Shown here one piece after another: positions 7,129 to 13,775 of a stretch of DNA of 15,035 bases. This stretch comes from Alterinioella sp963975135 (GTDB taxonomy: Bacteria > Pseudomonadota > Alphaproteobacteria > Rhodobacterales > Rhodobacteraceae), in assembly GCA_963975135.1 (NCBI GenBank), contig CAXBGQ010000034.1, positions 1-15,035 of the forward strand, read 5' to 3'. A model generated the notes under the pieces. The model did no database searches. It worked only from the letters and a program-made list of their open reading frames with translations, and was not told where the DNA came from. Made by a program: the position numbers and the translations under genes. Position 1 is the stretch's first letter, and each line of letters starts with the position of its first letter.

Positions 7129-7146
7129 CCAAACCCTCGCCAAACC
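7129..7146. repeat. Tandem CCAAACC direct repeats, 11-base period
   Basis: CCAAACC occurs at 7129-7135 and again at 7140-7146, i.e. one helical turn apart (GGTTTGG on the minus strand). Such phasing is typical of tandem sites for response regulators or other dimeric activators. With only two copies, chance cannot be excluded. Confidence 0.3.
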
Positions 7147-7184
7147 GGCCCCGTTATGCAAAATCGCGCCGCTGCTATCGCATA

Positions 7185-7198
7185 TCAAAACCTTTTGA
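7185..7198. promoter_or_regulatory. TCAAAA-CC-TTTTGA inverted repeat between divergent genes
   Basis: Six-base perfect arms (7185-7190 and 7193-7198) around CC, in the AT-richer centre of the 253-base spacer (7072-7324) that separates the minus-strand secreted-protein gene from the plus-strand Tag-like gene. The minus-strand TTGATA (7183-7188) within it could serve as a -35, though I see no good -10 for it. Confidence 0.3.
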
Positions 7199-7324
7199 AC
7201 CTCTGTTTTCCCGTATGTTTTCAGATCTTTATGCGGGGGTGGGCCCGGTAGCCCGGCATGGTGGCTTGCAACAGGCTGACCTTGCGTTAGGCTGGCGGCG
7301 TCCGGCATGAAAGAGGGCCCAGAA

Positions 7325-7987
7325 ATGCGCGATTTTTCCGAGATCCACGCCATCGCGGTCGCCCGCAAGGGCGGTGTGGACGCCTTGGAGGCGGGGTTGA
7401 CCCCTGCCCTCACGGCCGACGCGCTGGCCCGCATCCCCGCAGACCGCTGGCTGGCCATGATGACGCGCTGCATCTTTCAGGCCGGGTTTCAGTGGCGGGT
7501 TATCGAGGCGAAATGGGACGGGTTCGAGGCGGCGTTTCACGGCTTTGACGTCGGGCGCTGCGCGATGATAGATGATGATTGGCTGGACGAGCTGATCGCG
7601 GATCGCCGGATCGTGCGGAACGGGCCAAAGATCCGCACGGTGCGCGACAATGCAGTGTTTCTGAACACCATGCGCGACCGGGGCGGGCCCGGCGTGGTTT
7701 TGGGCGGCTGGCCCGCGACCGATTTTATCGGGTTGCTGGCGCTGTTGAAATCGGATGGCGCGCGGCTCGGGGGGATGTCAGGGCAATACGCGATGCGGTT
7801 CATGGGTCGCGATGCCTTTATCCTCAGCCGCGATGTCACCGCGCGGCTGATTGCCGAAGGGGTGATCGACAAACCGGCGGGCTCCAAATCCTCGATGCGC
7901 GCTGTGCAGGATGCCTTCAACATATGGATGGAGCAGTCGGGGCGCGGTTTGACCGAAATCAGCCGGGTGCTGGCGATGTCGGTATGA
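7325..7987 (+). CDS. DNA-3-methyladenine glycosylase I (Tag)-like protein, atypical
   Basis: A 220-residue protein that aligns by eye with the core of E. coli Tag, the glycosylase that removes 3-methyladenine from alkylated DNA. FQAGFQWRVIEAKWDGFEAAF at 51-71 matches the Tag helix around Trp46 (here Trp57), and IVRNGPKIRTVRDNAVFL (96-113) matches the following helix-hairpin-helix region. Yet the position equivalent to the base-recognising Glu38 is Cys49, and the four zinc-snap ligands of Tag (Cys4, His17, His175, Cys179) have no counterparts. A later segment, GRDAFILSRDV (161-171), resembles the HhH-GPD loop, so Asp170 might be catalytic. The ATG at 7325 was chosen because GAGGG (7313-7317) is 7 bases upstream; the ATG at 7307 has none. 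The stop overlaps the next ATG. Confidence 0.75.
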   Translation: MRDFSEIHAIAVARKGGVDALEAGLTPALTADALARIPADRWLAMMTRCIFQAGFQWRVIEAKWDGFEAAFHGFDVGRCAMIDDDWLDELIADRRIVRNGPKIRTVRDNAVFLNTMRDRGGPGVVLGGWPATDFIGLLALLKSDGARLGGMSGQYAMRFMGRDAFILSRDVTARLIAEGVIDKPAGSKSSMRAVQDAFNIWMEQSGRGLTEISRVLAMSV

Positions 7988-8667
7988 GGGGCCGGGGCTG
8001 GTTGATCCCATTGCTGGTGCTTGCCGCCTGTGGCCGCCCGCTCAGCGAGGCCGAGCGCGCCTTTATGTCCGAGATCCAGCCGGGGCTGGAGACGGAGCGC
8101 ATCCGCATGGTGGAAAACCCGCTAATCGGGCTGCGCGTCACCACCATCGCCACCCGCCCGCGCAACACCTGCCGCGAATTGATCCTGCCGCCCGCGACCA
8201 CGCCCACGGTCGAGACGCGCACCGCCGGCGCGGTGTTGTTCCAGAGCGTCATGGTCACGCCCGATTACTATCTCGAGGATTACCTGAGCGGATATCCCGA
8301 ACGGATCAACCTGGTTGCCGCGATGTATTTCGCGCATGAGATGACCCATGTCTGGCAATGGCAAAACCGCGATATCACCGGCTATCACCCTTTGCGCGCG
8401 GCGGCCGAACAATGGGTGAGCGACGACCCCTATCTCTTTGATCCCAATGAGGAACGCACGCTGCTGGATTACGGGTTCGAGCAACAGGCCAGCCTGGTCA
8501 GCGAATATGTCTGCTGTCGCGCGCTGGACCCCGATGGTGCCCGCACCGACCGGCTTGAACACATCCTGTCGCCTTTGATGGAGCTCACACCCGCCGACGG
8601 GCAGACCAGCGCGCCCGCCATTGCCCTGCCCTGGGCCGGGGCGCAGGTGGACGGGATTTGCAGTTGA
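7984..8667 (+). CDS. Putative lipoprotein zinc metallopeptidase (HEXXH)
   Basis: A 227-residue protein with a type II signal peptide: WLIPLLVLAAC, lipobox LAAC with Cys16 as the lipidated residue. The +2 residue is Gly, compatible with outer-membrane sorting. The mature part contains the zinc-peptidase signature HEMTH at 118-122, extended as AHEMTHVWQWQ, which recalls the HExxHVxQ segment of DUF4157-type metallopeptidase-like proteins. A possible third ligand is Glu166 in DYGFEQQAS. Four further cysteines (63, 177, 178, 226) could form disulfides in the periplasm. The substrate is unknown. The start overlaps the stop of the Tag-like gene (ATGA, 7984-7987), so translation is coupled. Being a DNA-repair-like gene plus an envelope lipoprotein, the pair has no obvious shared pathway; the overlap may simply reflect gene packing. 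Confidence 0.8.
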   Translation: MRGRGWLIPLLVLAACGRPLSEAERAFMSEIQPGLETERIRMVENPLIGLRVTTIATRPRNTCRELILPPATTPTVETRTAGAVLFQSVMVTPDYYLEDYLSGYPERINLVAAMYFAHEMTHVWQWQNRDITGYHPLRAAAEQWVSDDPYLFDPNEERTLLDYGFEQQASLVSEYVCCRALDPDGARTDRLEHILSPLMELTPADGQTSAPAIALPWAGAQVDGICS

Positions 8668-8725
8668 GGGCTTGCCCGCCTGCCGCAACCACCCCATTCT
8701 GCCGCGAAAGACAAGAGGCGCGCCA

Positions 8726-9166
8726 ATGTCGCAAAACATCCTGATCATGCTGGCCGCGGGCCTGGGTATTCCGGTTCTGGCGGCGCTCAATGCGCGGCTC
8801 GGGGCCAATATCGGGTCGCCTGCCGCCGCGGCGCTGATTCTCTTTGTGGTGGCTCTTGCGGCCACCGCCATTGTCACGCTTGCCACTGGCCCCGGCGCGA
8901 TGGCGCGCCTGCCGGGGCAGCCCTGGCATCTTTTTCTGGCCGGGGTTCTGGTGGCGTTCTATGTGCTGTCCATCACCTATGTCGCGCCGCAATTCGGGGT
9001 CGGGAACGCGGTGTTTTTCGTGCTGTTGGGGCAGCTGATTTCGGCGGCCCTGATCGACCATTTCGGGTTTTTCGGGGCGCAGGTGGCCCCGCTGACCCTG
9101 CTGCGCGCAAGTGGCATCGCGGTGATGGGACTGGGCGTGGCATTGACACAGATGGCCGCGCGCTAG
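8726..9166 (+). CDS. YdcZ-family (DMT superfamily) membrane transporter
   Basis: A 146-residue hydrophobic protein with about five predicted membrane helices (about 3-20, 30-54, 67-88, 92-112, 122-144), the size and topology of the YdcZ/DUF606 branch of the drug/metabolite transporter superfamily. Typical features are the N-terminal LAAGLGIPVLAALNARLG repeat-like start, the P-G-Q-P-W loop at about 63-67, TYVAPQFGVGNAVFFVLLGQL in the centre and DHFGFFG near residue 110. The substrate is unknown; members probably work as homo- or hetero-dimers. The ATG at 8726 has AAGAGG about 7 bases upstream; the frame extends 35 codons upstream but over the end of the lipoprotein gene. It follows that gene by 58 bases, so it may be in the same transcript. 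Its TAG interlocks with the uup stop. Confidence 0.85.
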   Translation: MSQNILIMLAAGLGIPVLAALNARLGANIGSPAAAALILFVVALAATAIVTLATGPGAMARLPGQPWHLFLAGVLVAFYVLSITYVAPQFGVGNAVFFVLLGQLISAALIDHFGFFGAQVAPLTLLRASGIAVMGLGVALTQMAAR

Positions 9167-10980
9167 GGCTGCTCGGATTTCTCTTCCAGCATCAGCCAAT
9201 CCTCTTCCGCCGCCGACAGCGCCTGCTGCCGTTCCACCAGCGCCTCGGTCGCCTTGGCGAATTTGGCCGGTGCGGTGGTAAACAGATCCGGGTCGGACAG
9301 ATATGCCTCAAGTTTGGCAATCTCGGCCTCAAGGCGCGCTATCTTGCCCGGCAATTCCTTGAGCCTGTGCATTTCGGTGTAGCTGAGGCCGGATTTCGTG
9401 GGCCGTGGCGCGGGCGCGATTTTTCCAGTTTGGCCGCGCGGTTTGGCGCTGAGCGTGGCCGGCGCGGTGCCGCTGCCACGCTGCGCCCTGTAGTCGGAAT
9501 AACCGCCGGCATAGGTCACCGCGCGCCCGTCGCCTTGCATCGCGATGGTCGCGGTGGCGATCCGGTCGATGAAATCGCGGTCATGGCTGACCAACAGCAC
9601 GGTGCCGGGATAGTCGCCCAACAGATCCTGCATCAGGTCCAGCGTTTCGACATCGAGATCATTGGTCGGCTCATCAAGCACCAGCAGGTTCGAATCCCGC
9701 GCCATCAGCCGCGCCAGCAACAGCCGCGCCTTTTCGCCTCCCGAGAGCGAACGCACCGGCGCGCGGGCCTGGGCGTCGGTAAAGAGAAACTCCTTGAGAT
9801 AGCCCACCACATGACGCGGCTGGCCCCGCACCATGACCTGATCGGACGCCCCCGAAGCGGCAATCGTGGGATCGAGCGACAGGCTGTCCCAGAGGGTCGC
9901 ATTGGGGTCAAGCGCGGCGCGGGCCTGATCGAAAACCGCAATGTTGAGGTTGGTGCCATGCGTAACGGTTCCGGTATCGGGCGCGATCTCACCGGTCAGC
10001 ACCTTCAAAAGCGTGGTCTTGCCAACGCCATTGGGACCGACAAAGGCCACCCGATCGCCGCGCAGGATTCGCAGATCGAAGGGGCTGAAGAGGGTAGTCT
10101 CGCCATAGGATTTCGAGATCCCCTTGGCCTCGATCACCCGCTTGCCCGATTTCTGACCCGCCTCCAACGCCATCGCGGCGGTGCCTTGCCTGCGGATCAT
10201 GTCGGCCCGGGTCTGGCGCAATTCGCCCAGGGCGCGCACCCGGCCCATATTGCGTTTGCGCCGGGCCGAGATGCCCTCGACCGCCCACCGCGCCTCGGAT
10301 TTGATCTTGCGATCCAGCTTGTGGCGGGCCTGGTCCTCTTCCTCCCAGATCTTGTCGCGCCAATCCTCGAAGGCGGCAAAGCCCTTTTCCAGGCGGCGCA
10401 CCTGGCCCCGGTCGATCCAGAGCGTGGCGCGGCTGAGCGCTTGCAGGAAAGCCCGGTCATGGCTGATCAGCACAAAGGCCGCGCGGGTTTCGCGCAGGCG
10501 TGCCTCGAGCCAGGTGATGGCCTCGATATCCAGATGGTTGGTCGGCTCATCGAGCAACATCAATTCGGGCGCTTCGGCCAGAAGCCGCGCCAGCGCCGCG
10601 CGCCGACGTTCGCCGCCCGATGCCGCCTCGGGCGTGGCGTCAAGCGTCAGTTTCAGCCCTTCGGCCACGGCCTCGACCTTCCAGGCCTCGGAGGCATCCA
10701 GATTCGCGGTCGCGTAGTCACCCAATGTGGCATAGCCTGCGAAATCGGGATCCTGTTCCATATAGCCGACGCTGACACCCGGCGAGAGCGTGCGCGCGCC
10801 GCTATCGGCCTCGACCAGCCCGGCCATCACCTTGAGAAGTGTGGATTTTCCCGATCCGTTGCGCCCGACCAGAGCCACCCGGTCGCCTTCATGGACAACC
10901 AGCCCAAGCCCGGAAAACACCGGCGGGCCGCCAAAGGTCAGCGAGATATCGGAGAGTTGTAAAAGAGGTGCGCGCGCCAT
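9163..10980 (-). CDS. uup: ABC-F family ATPase Uup
   Basis: Soluble twin-ATPase protein of the ABC-F family, 605 residues, which acts on the ribosome (or on branched DNA intermediates, as reported for Uup) and is not a membrane transporter. First ATPase: Walker A GRNGSGKST 39-47, signature SGGERRR 121-127, Walker B LLDEPTNHLD 142-151. Linker with the arginine-rich segment ARRKRNMGRVRALGELR at about 239-255. Second ATPase: GPNGVGKTT 315-323, LSGGEKAR 412-419, LVLDEPTNDLD 433-443. A C-terminal coiled coil (about 535-605, YTEMHRLKELPGKIARLEAEI and following) is the Uup hallmark. The ATG at 10980 (MARAPLLQL) is the usual family start; an upstream GTG at 11001 is an alternative. No Shine-Dalgarno is seen before either. 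The 3' end abuts the convergent YdcZ gene. Confidence 0.93.
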   Translation of the reverse strand: MARAPLLQLSDISLTFGGPPVFSGLGLVVHEGDRVALVGRNGSGKSTLLKVMAGLVEADSGARTLSPGVSVGYMEQDPDFAGYATLGDYATANLDASEAWKVEAVAEGLKLTLDATPEAASGGERRRAALARLLAEAPELMLLDEPTNHLDIEAITWLEARLRETRAAFVLISHDRAFLQALSRATLWIDRGQVRRLEKGFAAFEDWRDKIWEEEDQARHKLDRKIKSEARWAVEGISARRKRNMGRVRALGELRQTRADMIRRQGTAAMALEAGQKSGKRVIEAKGISKSYGETTLFSPFDLRILRGDRVAFVGPNGVGKTTLLKVLTGEIAPDTGTVTHGTNLNIAVFDQARAALDPNATLWDSLSLDPTIAASGASDQVMVRGQPRHVVGYLKEFLFTDAQARAPVRSLSGGEKARLLLARLMARDSNLLVLDEPTNDLDVETLDLMQDLLGDYPGTVLLVSHDRDFIDRIATATIAMQGDGRAVTYAGGYSDYRAQRGSGTAPATLSAKPRGQTGKIAPAPRPTKSGLSYTEMHRLKELPGKIARLEAEIAKLEAYLSDPDLFTTAPAKFAKATEALVERQQALSAAEEDWLMLEEKSEQP

Positions 10981-10986
10981 GCCGGT

Positions 10987-11015
10987 CGAGTATGCTGGCA
11001 CGGCCCGCGCGTCAA
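10987..11015 (-). promoter_or_regulatory. Candidate promoter giving near-leaderless uup mRNA
   Basis: On the minus strand TTGACG (11010-11015) is followed after 15 bases by CATACT (10989-10994), or after 17 by TACTCG (10987-10992). The predicted start lies only a few bases before the uup ATG, which also lacks a Shine-Dalgarno sequence. Both observations fit a leaderless transcript; the -10 matches are partial. Confidence 0.28.
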
Positions 11016-11043
11016 GCAGCGAGGAGCCGCCGGGGGCGAGACG

Positions 11044-12006
11044 CTATTGCCCCAACATCCAGTCCCCTTCCGGCCAGAAGGCATGAAAGGCAAAGGCGAA
11101 CATCACGTCATGGGGCACGTCATTGCCGGCCGCGTCGCGCACCCGCACATTGCCGATATCGCGCCCTTCACCGATCCGGTTGGTATCGAGCGCCGATGAC
11201 TGCCCCGCCCCCCAGGAGAGCGTCAGCCCGGCCTCGGTAATCTCACCCTCCTCAGACAGCCGGGTCAGCGGCCAGGCGGCTTCGCCCACGCGCACGACGC
11301 GCTCCAGCGGCGGCACATCATTTGGCGGGTTTTCACCATTATAAAGGAACGGCTGACGGGCGCTGTCATAACCGACATAAGGATTGGTGCCATAGGGTCT
11401 GCGCCAGTCGGGTTCATCCATCACCAGACCGTCAGGGTTTTGGTCAAGGTATAGCTGCCAGCCCACTGTCCAGGTCGGAACCAGATCCAGATCGGTGCCG
11501 GTCATCTCGCCGACAATGCCGCTGCCGATCGCCTGCTGCCACCAGCTTTCGGTCTCGCGATCATACATGATCAGGTTCGAGCTGAGCAATTTGCCACTGA
11601 CGCCAAAGGACAACACATTGTCGCCGACCCGGCGGTCAAAGGTGACCGCGGAATTGCACAAGGGGCAGAATGTGACCGCGATGGGCACGCCACCGATCAC
11701 GTCATTCACGATCTCATGCCAGGTCAGGTAACGCACCGGATAAGCGCGCGGCAGTTCGCCCTCGAGTCGCACGACGACCACAGGTTCGGTGGCATCCAGC
11801 CGGGTCTCGGCACTTGCCTCGATCATGCGCGGATCATCAAGCGCGGGAATGCCATCGCGCGGCGGACCGCCCGACATAATCTCCGAGAAATCGACGGATG
11901 TGCGGGAAAAATCGGTGTTGGGCCATTCGCGGGCCCATTGGGTCGGGTTGGCCATCGCAGGCAGGCTCAGGGCCAGCACAAGCCACAGGCTAAAAATTTG
12001 GCGCAT
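11044..12006 (-). CDS. DUF3179 domain-containing exported protein
   Basis: A 320-residue protein with a Sec signal peptide (MRQIFSLWLVLALSLPAMA, cleavage after residue 19), so periplasmic or secreted. The body matches the DUF3179 family by its hallmark segments: RAYPVRYLTWHEIVND (87-102), GGVPIAVTFCPLCNSAVTFDR (105-125) with the Cys114-Pro-Leu-Cys117 pair, GVSGKLLSSNLIMYDRETESWWQQ (135-158). No biochemical function has been established for the family that I know of; the conserved His97 and CPLC pair look like a metal or redox site, which is inference. The start has a very strong ribosome site, GGAGGT (minus-strand sense of 12012-12017). The gene lies between the cyclophilin terminator and uup, 63 bases from the latter. 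Confidence 0.9.
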   Translation of the reverse strand: MRQIFSLWLVLALSLPAMANPTQWAREWPNTDFSRTSVDFSEIMSGGPPRDGIPALDDPRMIEASAETRLDATEPVVVVRLEGELPRAYPVRYLTWHEIVNDVIGGVPIAVTFCPLCNSAVTFDRRVGDNVLSFGVSGKLLSSNLIMYDRETESWWQQAIGSGIVGEMTGTDLDLVPTWTVGWQLYLDQNPDGLVMDEPDWRRPYGTNPYVGYDSARQPFLYNGENPPNDVPPLERVVRVGEAAWPLTRLSEEGEITEAGLTLSWGAGQSSALDTNRIGEGRDIGNVRVRDAAGNDVPHDVMFAFAFHAFWPEGDWMLGQ

Positions 12007-12052
12007 CGGTTACCTCCGCAAAATATCATGCGGGCAACCCTGACAGAGGTGC

Positions 12053-12094
12053 AAAAAAAGAACAGCCCCGCTCACGCGAAGGTGCGCAGGGCTG
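12053..12094 (-). terminator. Rho-independent terminator after the cyclophilin genes
   Basis: On the minus strand CAGCCC (12089-12094) pairs with GGGCTG (12063-12068). The stem continues inward (TGCgCAC with GTGaGCG, one mismatch and one wobble) to a six-base CTTCGC loop. It is followed by TTC and seven T residues (12053-12059). It begins 28 bases after the stop of the periplasmic cyclophilin gene and ends before the DUF3179 start, separating those transcription units. Confidence 0.88.
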
Positions 12095-12121
12095 ATCAAT
12101 CGTGAAGCGGGGCGGCAGGCC

Positions 12122-12667
12122 CTATTCGATGACCCGCATCGCCACGATCCTGTCGGGCTGGCCGATCACGGCCCCGTTGCGCCCGGCACCGCGTTTGATG
12201 GCCCGGACCACCTCCATGCCTTCGATGACCTGGCCCACCACGGTGTATTGGCCGTCCAGTTGCGGGGCCGCTTCGAACATGATGAAGAACTGCGAATTGG
12301 CGCTGTCGGGGTCCGCACTGCGGGCCATGCCAACGATGCCAGCCTCATAGCTGAGATCGGAAAACTCAGCCGGCAGGTCGTCATATTCCGAGCCACCGCG
12401 CCCTGCATAGCGCATATCCTGCCCAACGCGGCCAAATTCCACATCACCCGTTTGCGCCATGAACCCGTCGATCACGCGGTGAAACACCACGTCATCATAG
12501 GCCCCTTCGCGCGCCAGCGTCACGATGCGTTCGACATGCAGCGGCGCGACCTCTTCGAAGAGGTCAATCACGATGGTGCCCTCGGCCTCGCCGGTGACAT
12601 CGATCTCGAGCGTGACGGCAGCGGCGGGCGTCGCCAGCAGCATCAGCGCCAGCGCCAGCCTACGCAT
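12122..12667 (-). CDS. Periplasmic cyclophilin-type peptidyl-prolyl isomerase
   Basis: Cyclophilin that speeds cis/trans isomerisation of prolyl bonds during folding; 181 residues with a signal peptide (MRRLALALMLLATPAAA, cleavage after about 17), so periplasmic. The active-site run FHRVIDGFMAQTGD (62-75) contains the catalytic Arg64 plus Phe69, Met70 and Gln72. ANSQFFIMF at 123-131 supplies the Gln and Phe of the binding pocket. The position of the cyclosporin-contacting Trp of human CypA is Gln136, and the His normally near 126 (human numbering) is Tyr. The start overlaps the end of the cytosolic paralogue by 8 bases (12660-12667), so translation is likely coupled. A terminator follows. The two proteins are close relatives (a shared FHRVIDGFMAQTGD), suggesting tandem duplication followed by gain of an export signal. 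Confidence 0.92.
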   Translation of the reverse strand: MRRLALALMLLATPAAAVTLEIDVTGEAEGTIVIDLFEEVAPLHVERIVTLAREGAYDDVVFHRVIDGFMAQTGDVEFGRVGQDMRYAGRGGSEYDDLPAEFSDLSYEAGIVGMARSADPDSANSQFFIMFEAAPQLDGQYTVVGQVIEGMEVVRAIKRGAGRNGAVIGQPDRIVAMRVIE

Positions 12668-13166
12668 CGGCGGCGACCTTGACGCTGATCATCTGATCGG
12701 GGCTCGCGGGCGGCTCGCCGCGGGTGATGGCATCGACATGATCCATGCCCGAAATCACCCGGCCATAGACGGTATATTGGCCATTCAGGAAATGATTGTC
12801 CTGGAAGTTGATGAAAAACTGGCTGTTGGCCGAATTGGGGTTGGCCGAACGCGCGGCACCGATGGTGCCCCGGTCATGCGGCAGCTTGGAGAACTCGGCC
12901 GGAAGGTCGGGCTTGTCGGAGCCGCCGGTGCCCGCACTGCGCAGGTTGAAATCCTTGGTCGCATTGCCATTGGCGACATCGCCGGTCTGGGCCATGAAGC
13001 CGTCGATCACGCGGTGAAAGACGACGCCGTCATAGGCCCCTTCGCGGGCCAGTTCCTTCATCCGGGCGCTGTGCTGCGGCGCGACATCGGCCAGCAGCTC
13101 GATCACGACCTGACCATTTTTCAGCTCGATCAGGATGGTGTTTTCGGGGTCTTTGATATCGGCCAT
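12660..13166 (-). CDS. Cytoplasmic cyclophilin-type peptidyl-prolyl isomerase
   Basis: A 168-residue cyclophilin without a signal peptide (MADIKDPENT), hence cytoplasmic; it catalyses prolyl isomerisation in folding proteins. The catalytic segment FHRVIDGFMAQTGD spans 50-63 with Arg52, Phe57, Met58 and Gln60, and ANSQFFINF (113-121) completes the pocket. The CypA Trp121 position is Phe126, as in many bacterial cyclophilins, which usually lowers cyclosporin affinity. The ATG at 13166 has an excellent ribosome site, GAGGAGGG, about 6 bases upstream. It follows coaD by 73 bases; a weak TTTCCC-N17-TAGGGT in that gap could give extra transcription. The order coaD-ppi-ppi is one I associate with Rhodobacterales. 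A ppiB-like name would fit either copy, so I leave the symbol blank. Confidence 0.93.
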   Translation of the reverse strand: MADIKDPENTILIELKNGQVVIELLADVAPQHSARMKELAREGAYDGVVFHRVIDGFMAQTGDVANGNATKDFNLRSAGTGGSDKPDLPAEFSKLPHDRGTIGAARSANPNSANSQFFINFQDNHFLNGQYTVYGRVISGMDHVDAITRGEPPASPDQMISVKVAADA

Positions 13167-13239
13167 CGGGCCCTCCTCATGCGCAAAATCGCGGGCACCC
13201 TAGTGGGGCGCGATGAAAAGGGAAAGGGGGCGGGCGGCG

Positions 13240-13734
13240 TTAACGGCCGTATTTCGCCATCAGGGCCAGATGAATGGCCGGCGGCACGAAATGGCGCACG
13301 TCGCCGCCAAGGCGGGCGATCTCCTTGACCAGCTTCGAGGCAATCGCCTGCCGTTCGGCATCGGCCATCAGAAAAATCGTATCAATGCCGGGATCCATCT
13401 TGCGGTTCATGCCGACCATCTGAAACTCATATTCGAAATCGGCCATGGCGCGCAGGCCACGCACGATGAATTGCGCCCCGACATCGCGGGCGCAATCAAT
13501 CAGCAGGTTCTCGAACGGATGCGCCACGATCTCGGTGCCGGTGGCGCGCGACAGGCCCGCGCATTCGGCCTCGACCATGGCCAGGCGTTCCTCAAGCGAG
13601 AAAAGCGGCCCCTTGTCGCGGTTGATGGCCACGCCGATCACCAGCTTGTCGACCAGCGTGCAGGCGCGATGGATGATATCGACATGGCCAAGCGTGATCG
13701 GGTCGAAGGTGCCGGGATAGAGGGCGATGCGCAT
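13240..13734 (-). CDS. coaD: Phosphopantetheine adenylyltransferase
   Basis: Enzyme of coenzyme A synthesis that transfers AMP from ATP to 4'-phosphopantetheine, giving dephospho-CoA; cytoplasmic and normally essential. The 164-residue length is normal. The nucleotidyltransferase motif TxGH appears in YPGTFDPITLGHVDII (6-21, Thr14 and His17). RGLRAMADFEYEFQM (92-106) is the phosphopantetheine-binding segment with Arg92. The C-terminal ATP-binding stretch reads AIASKLVKEIARLGGDV (130-146), a slight variant of the usual ISSxxVKE. GGAG lies about 9 bases upstream of the ATG. It sits 41 bases after the CBS-domain gene and 73 before the cyclophilins, so it is probably the second gene of a four-gene unit. 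Confidence 0.97.
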   Translation of the reverse strand: MRIALYPGTFDPITLGHVDIIHRACTLVDKLVIGVAINRDKGPLFSLEERLAMVEAECAGLSRATGTEIVAHPFENLLIDCARDVGAQFIVRGLRAMADFEYEFQMVGMNRKMDPGIDTIFLMADAERQAIASKLVKEIARLGGDVRHFVPPAIHLALMAKYGR

Positions 13735-13775
13735 GGGGGCAGGCTCCGCTTTGAGGTTTGGGATCAGAGCGGGTC

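Noticed and set aside
7072..7473. An N-terminal extension of the small secreted protein
   Set aside because: It overlaps the Tag-like gene on the other strand, and a complete signal peptide with ribosome site begins at 7071.
7579..7983. An N-terminal extension of the HEXXH lipoprotein inside the Tag-like gene
   Set aside because: The frame upstream is a +1 shadow of the Tag-like gene; the lipoprotein signal peptide begins exactly at the ATG at 7984.
9367..10962. A 531-codon open frame on the plus strand opposite uup
   Set aside because: Antisense to a gene with complete Walker and signature motifs; composition (His/Gln/Arg/Gly-rich) matches the other antisense shadows.
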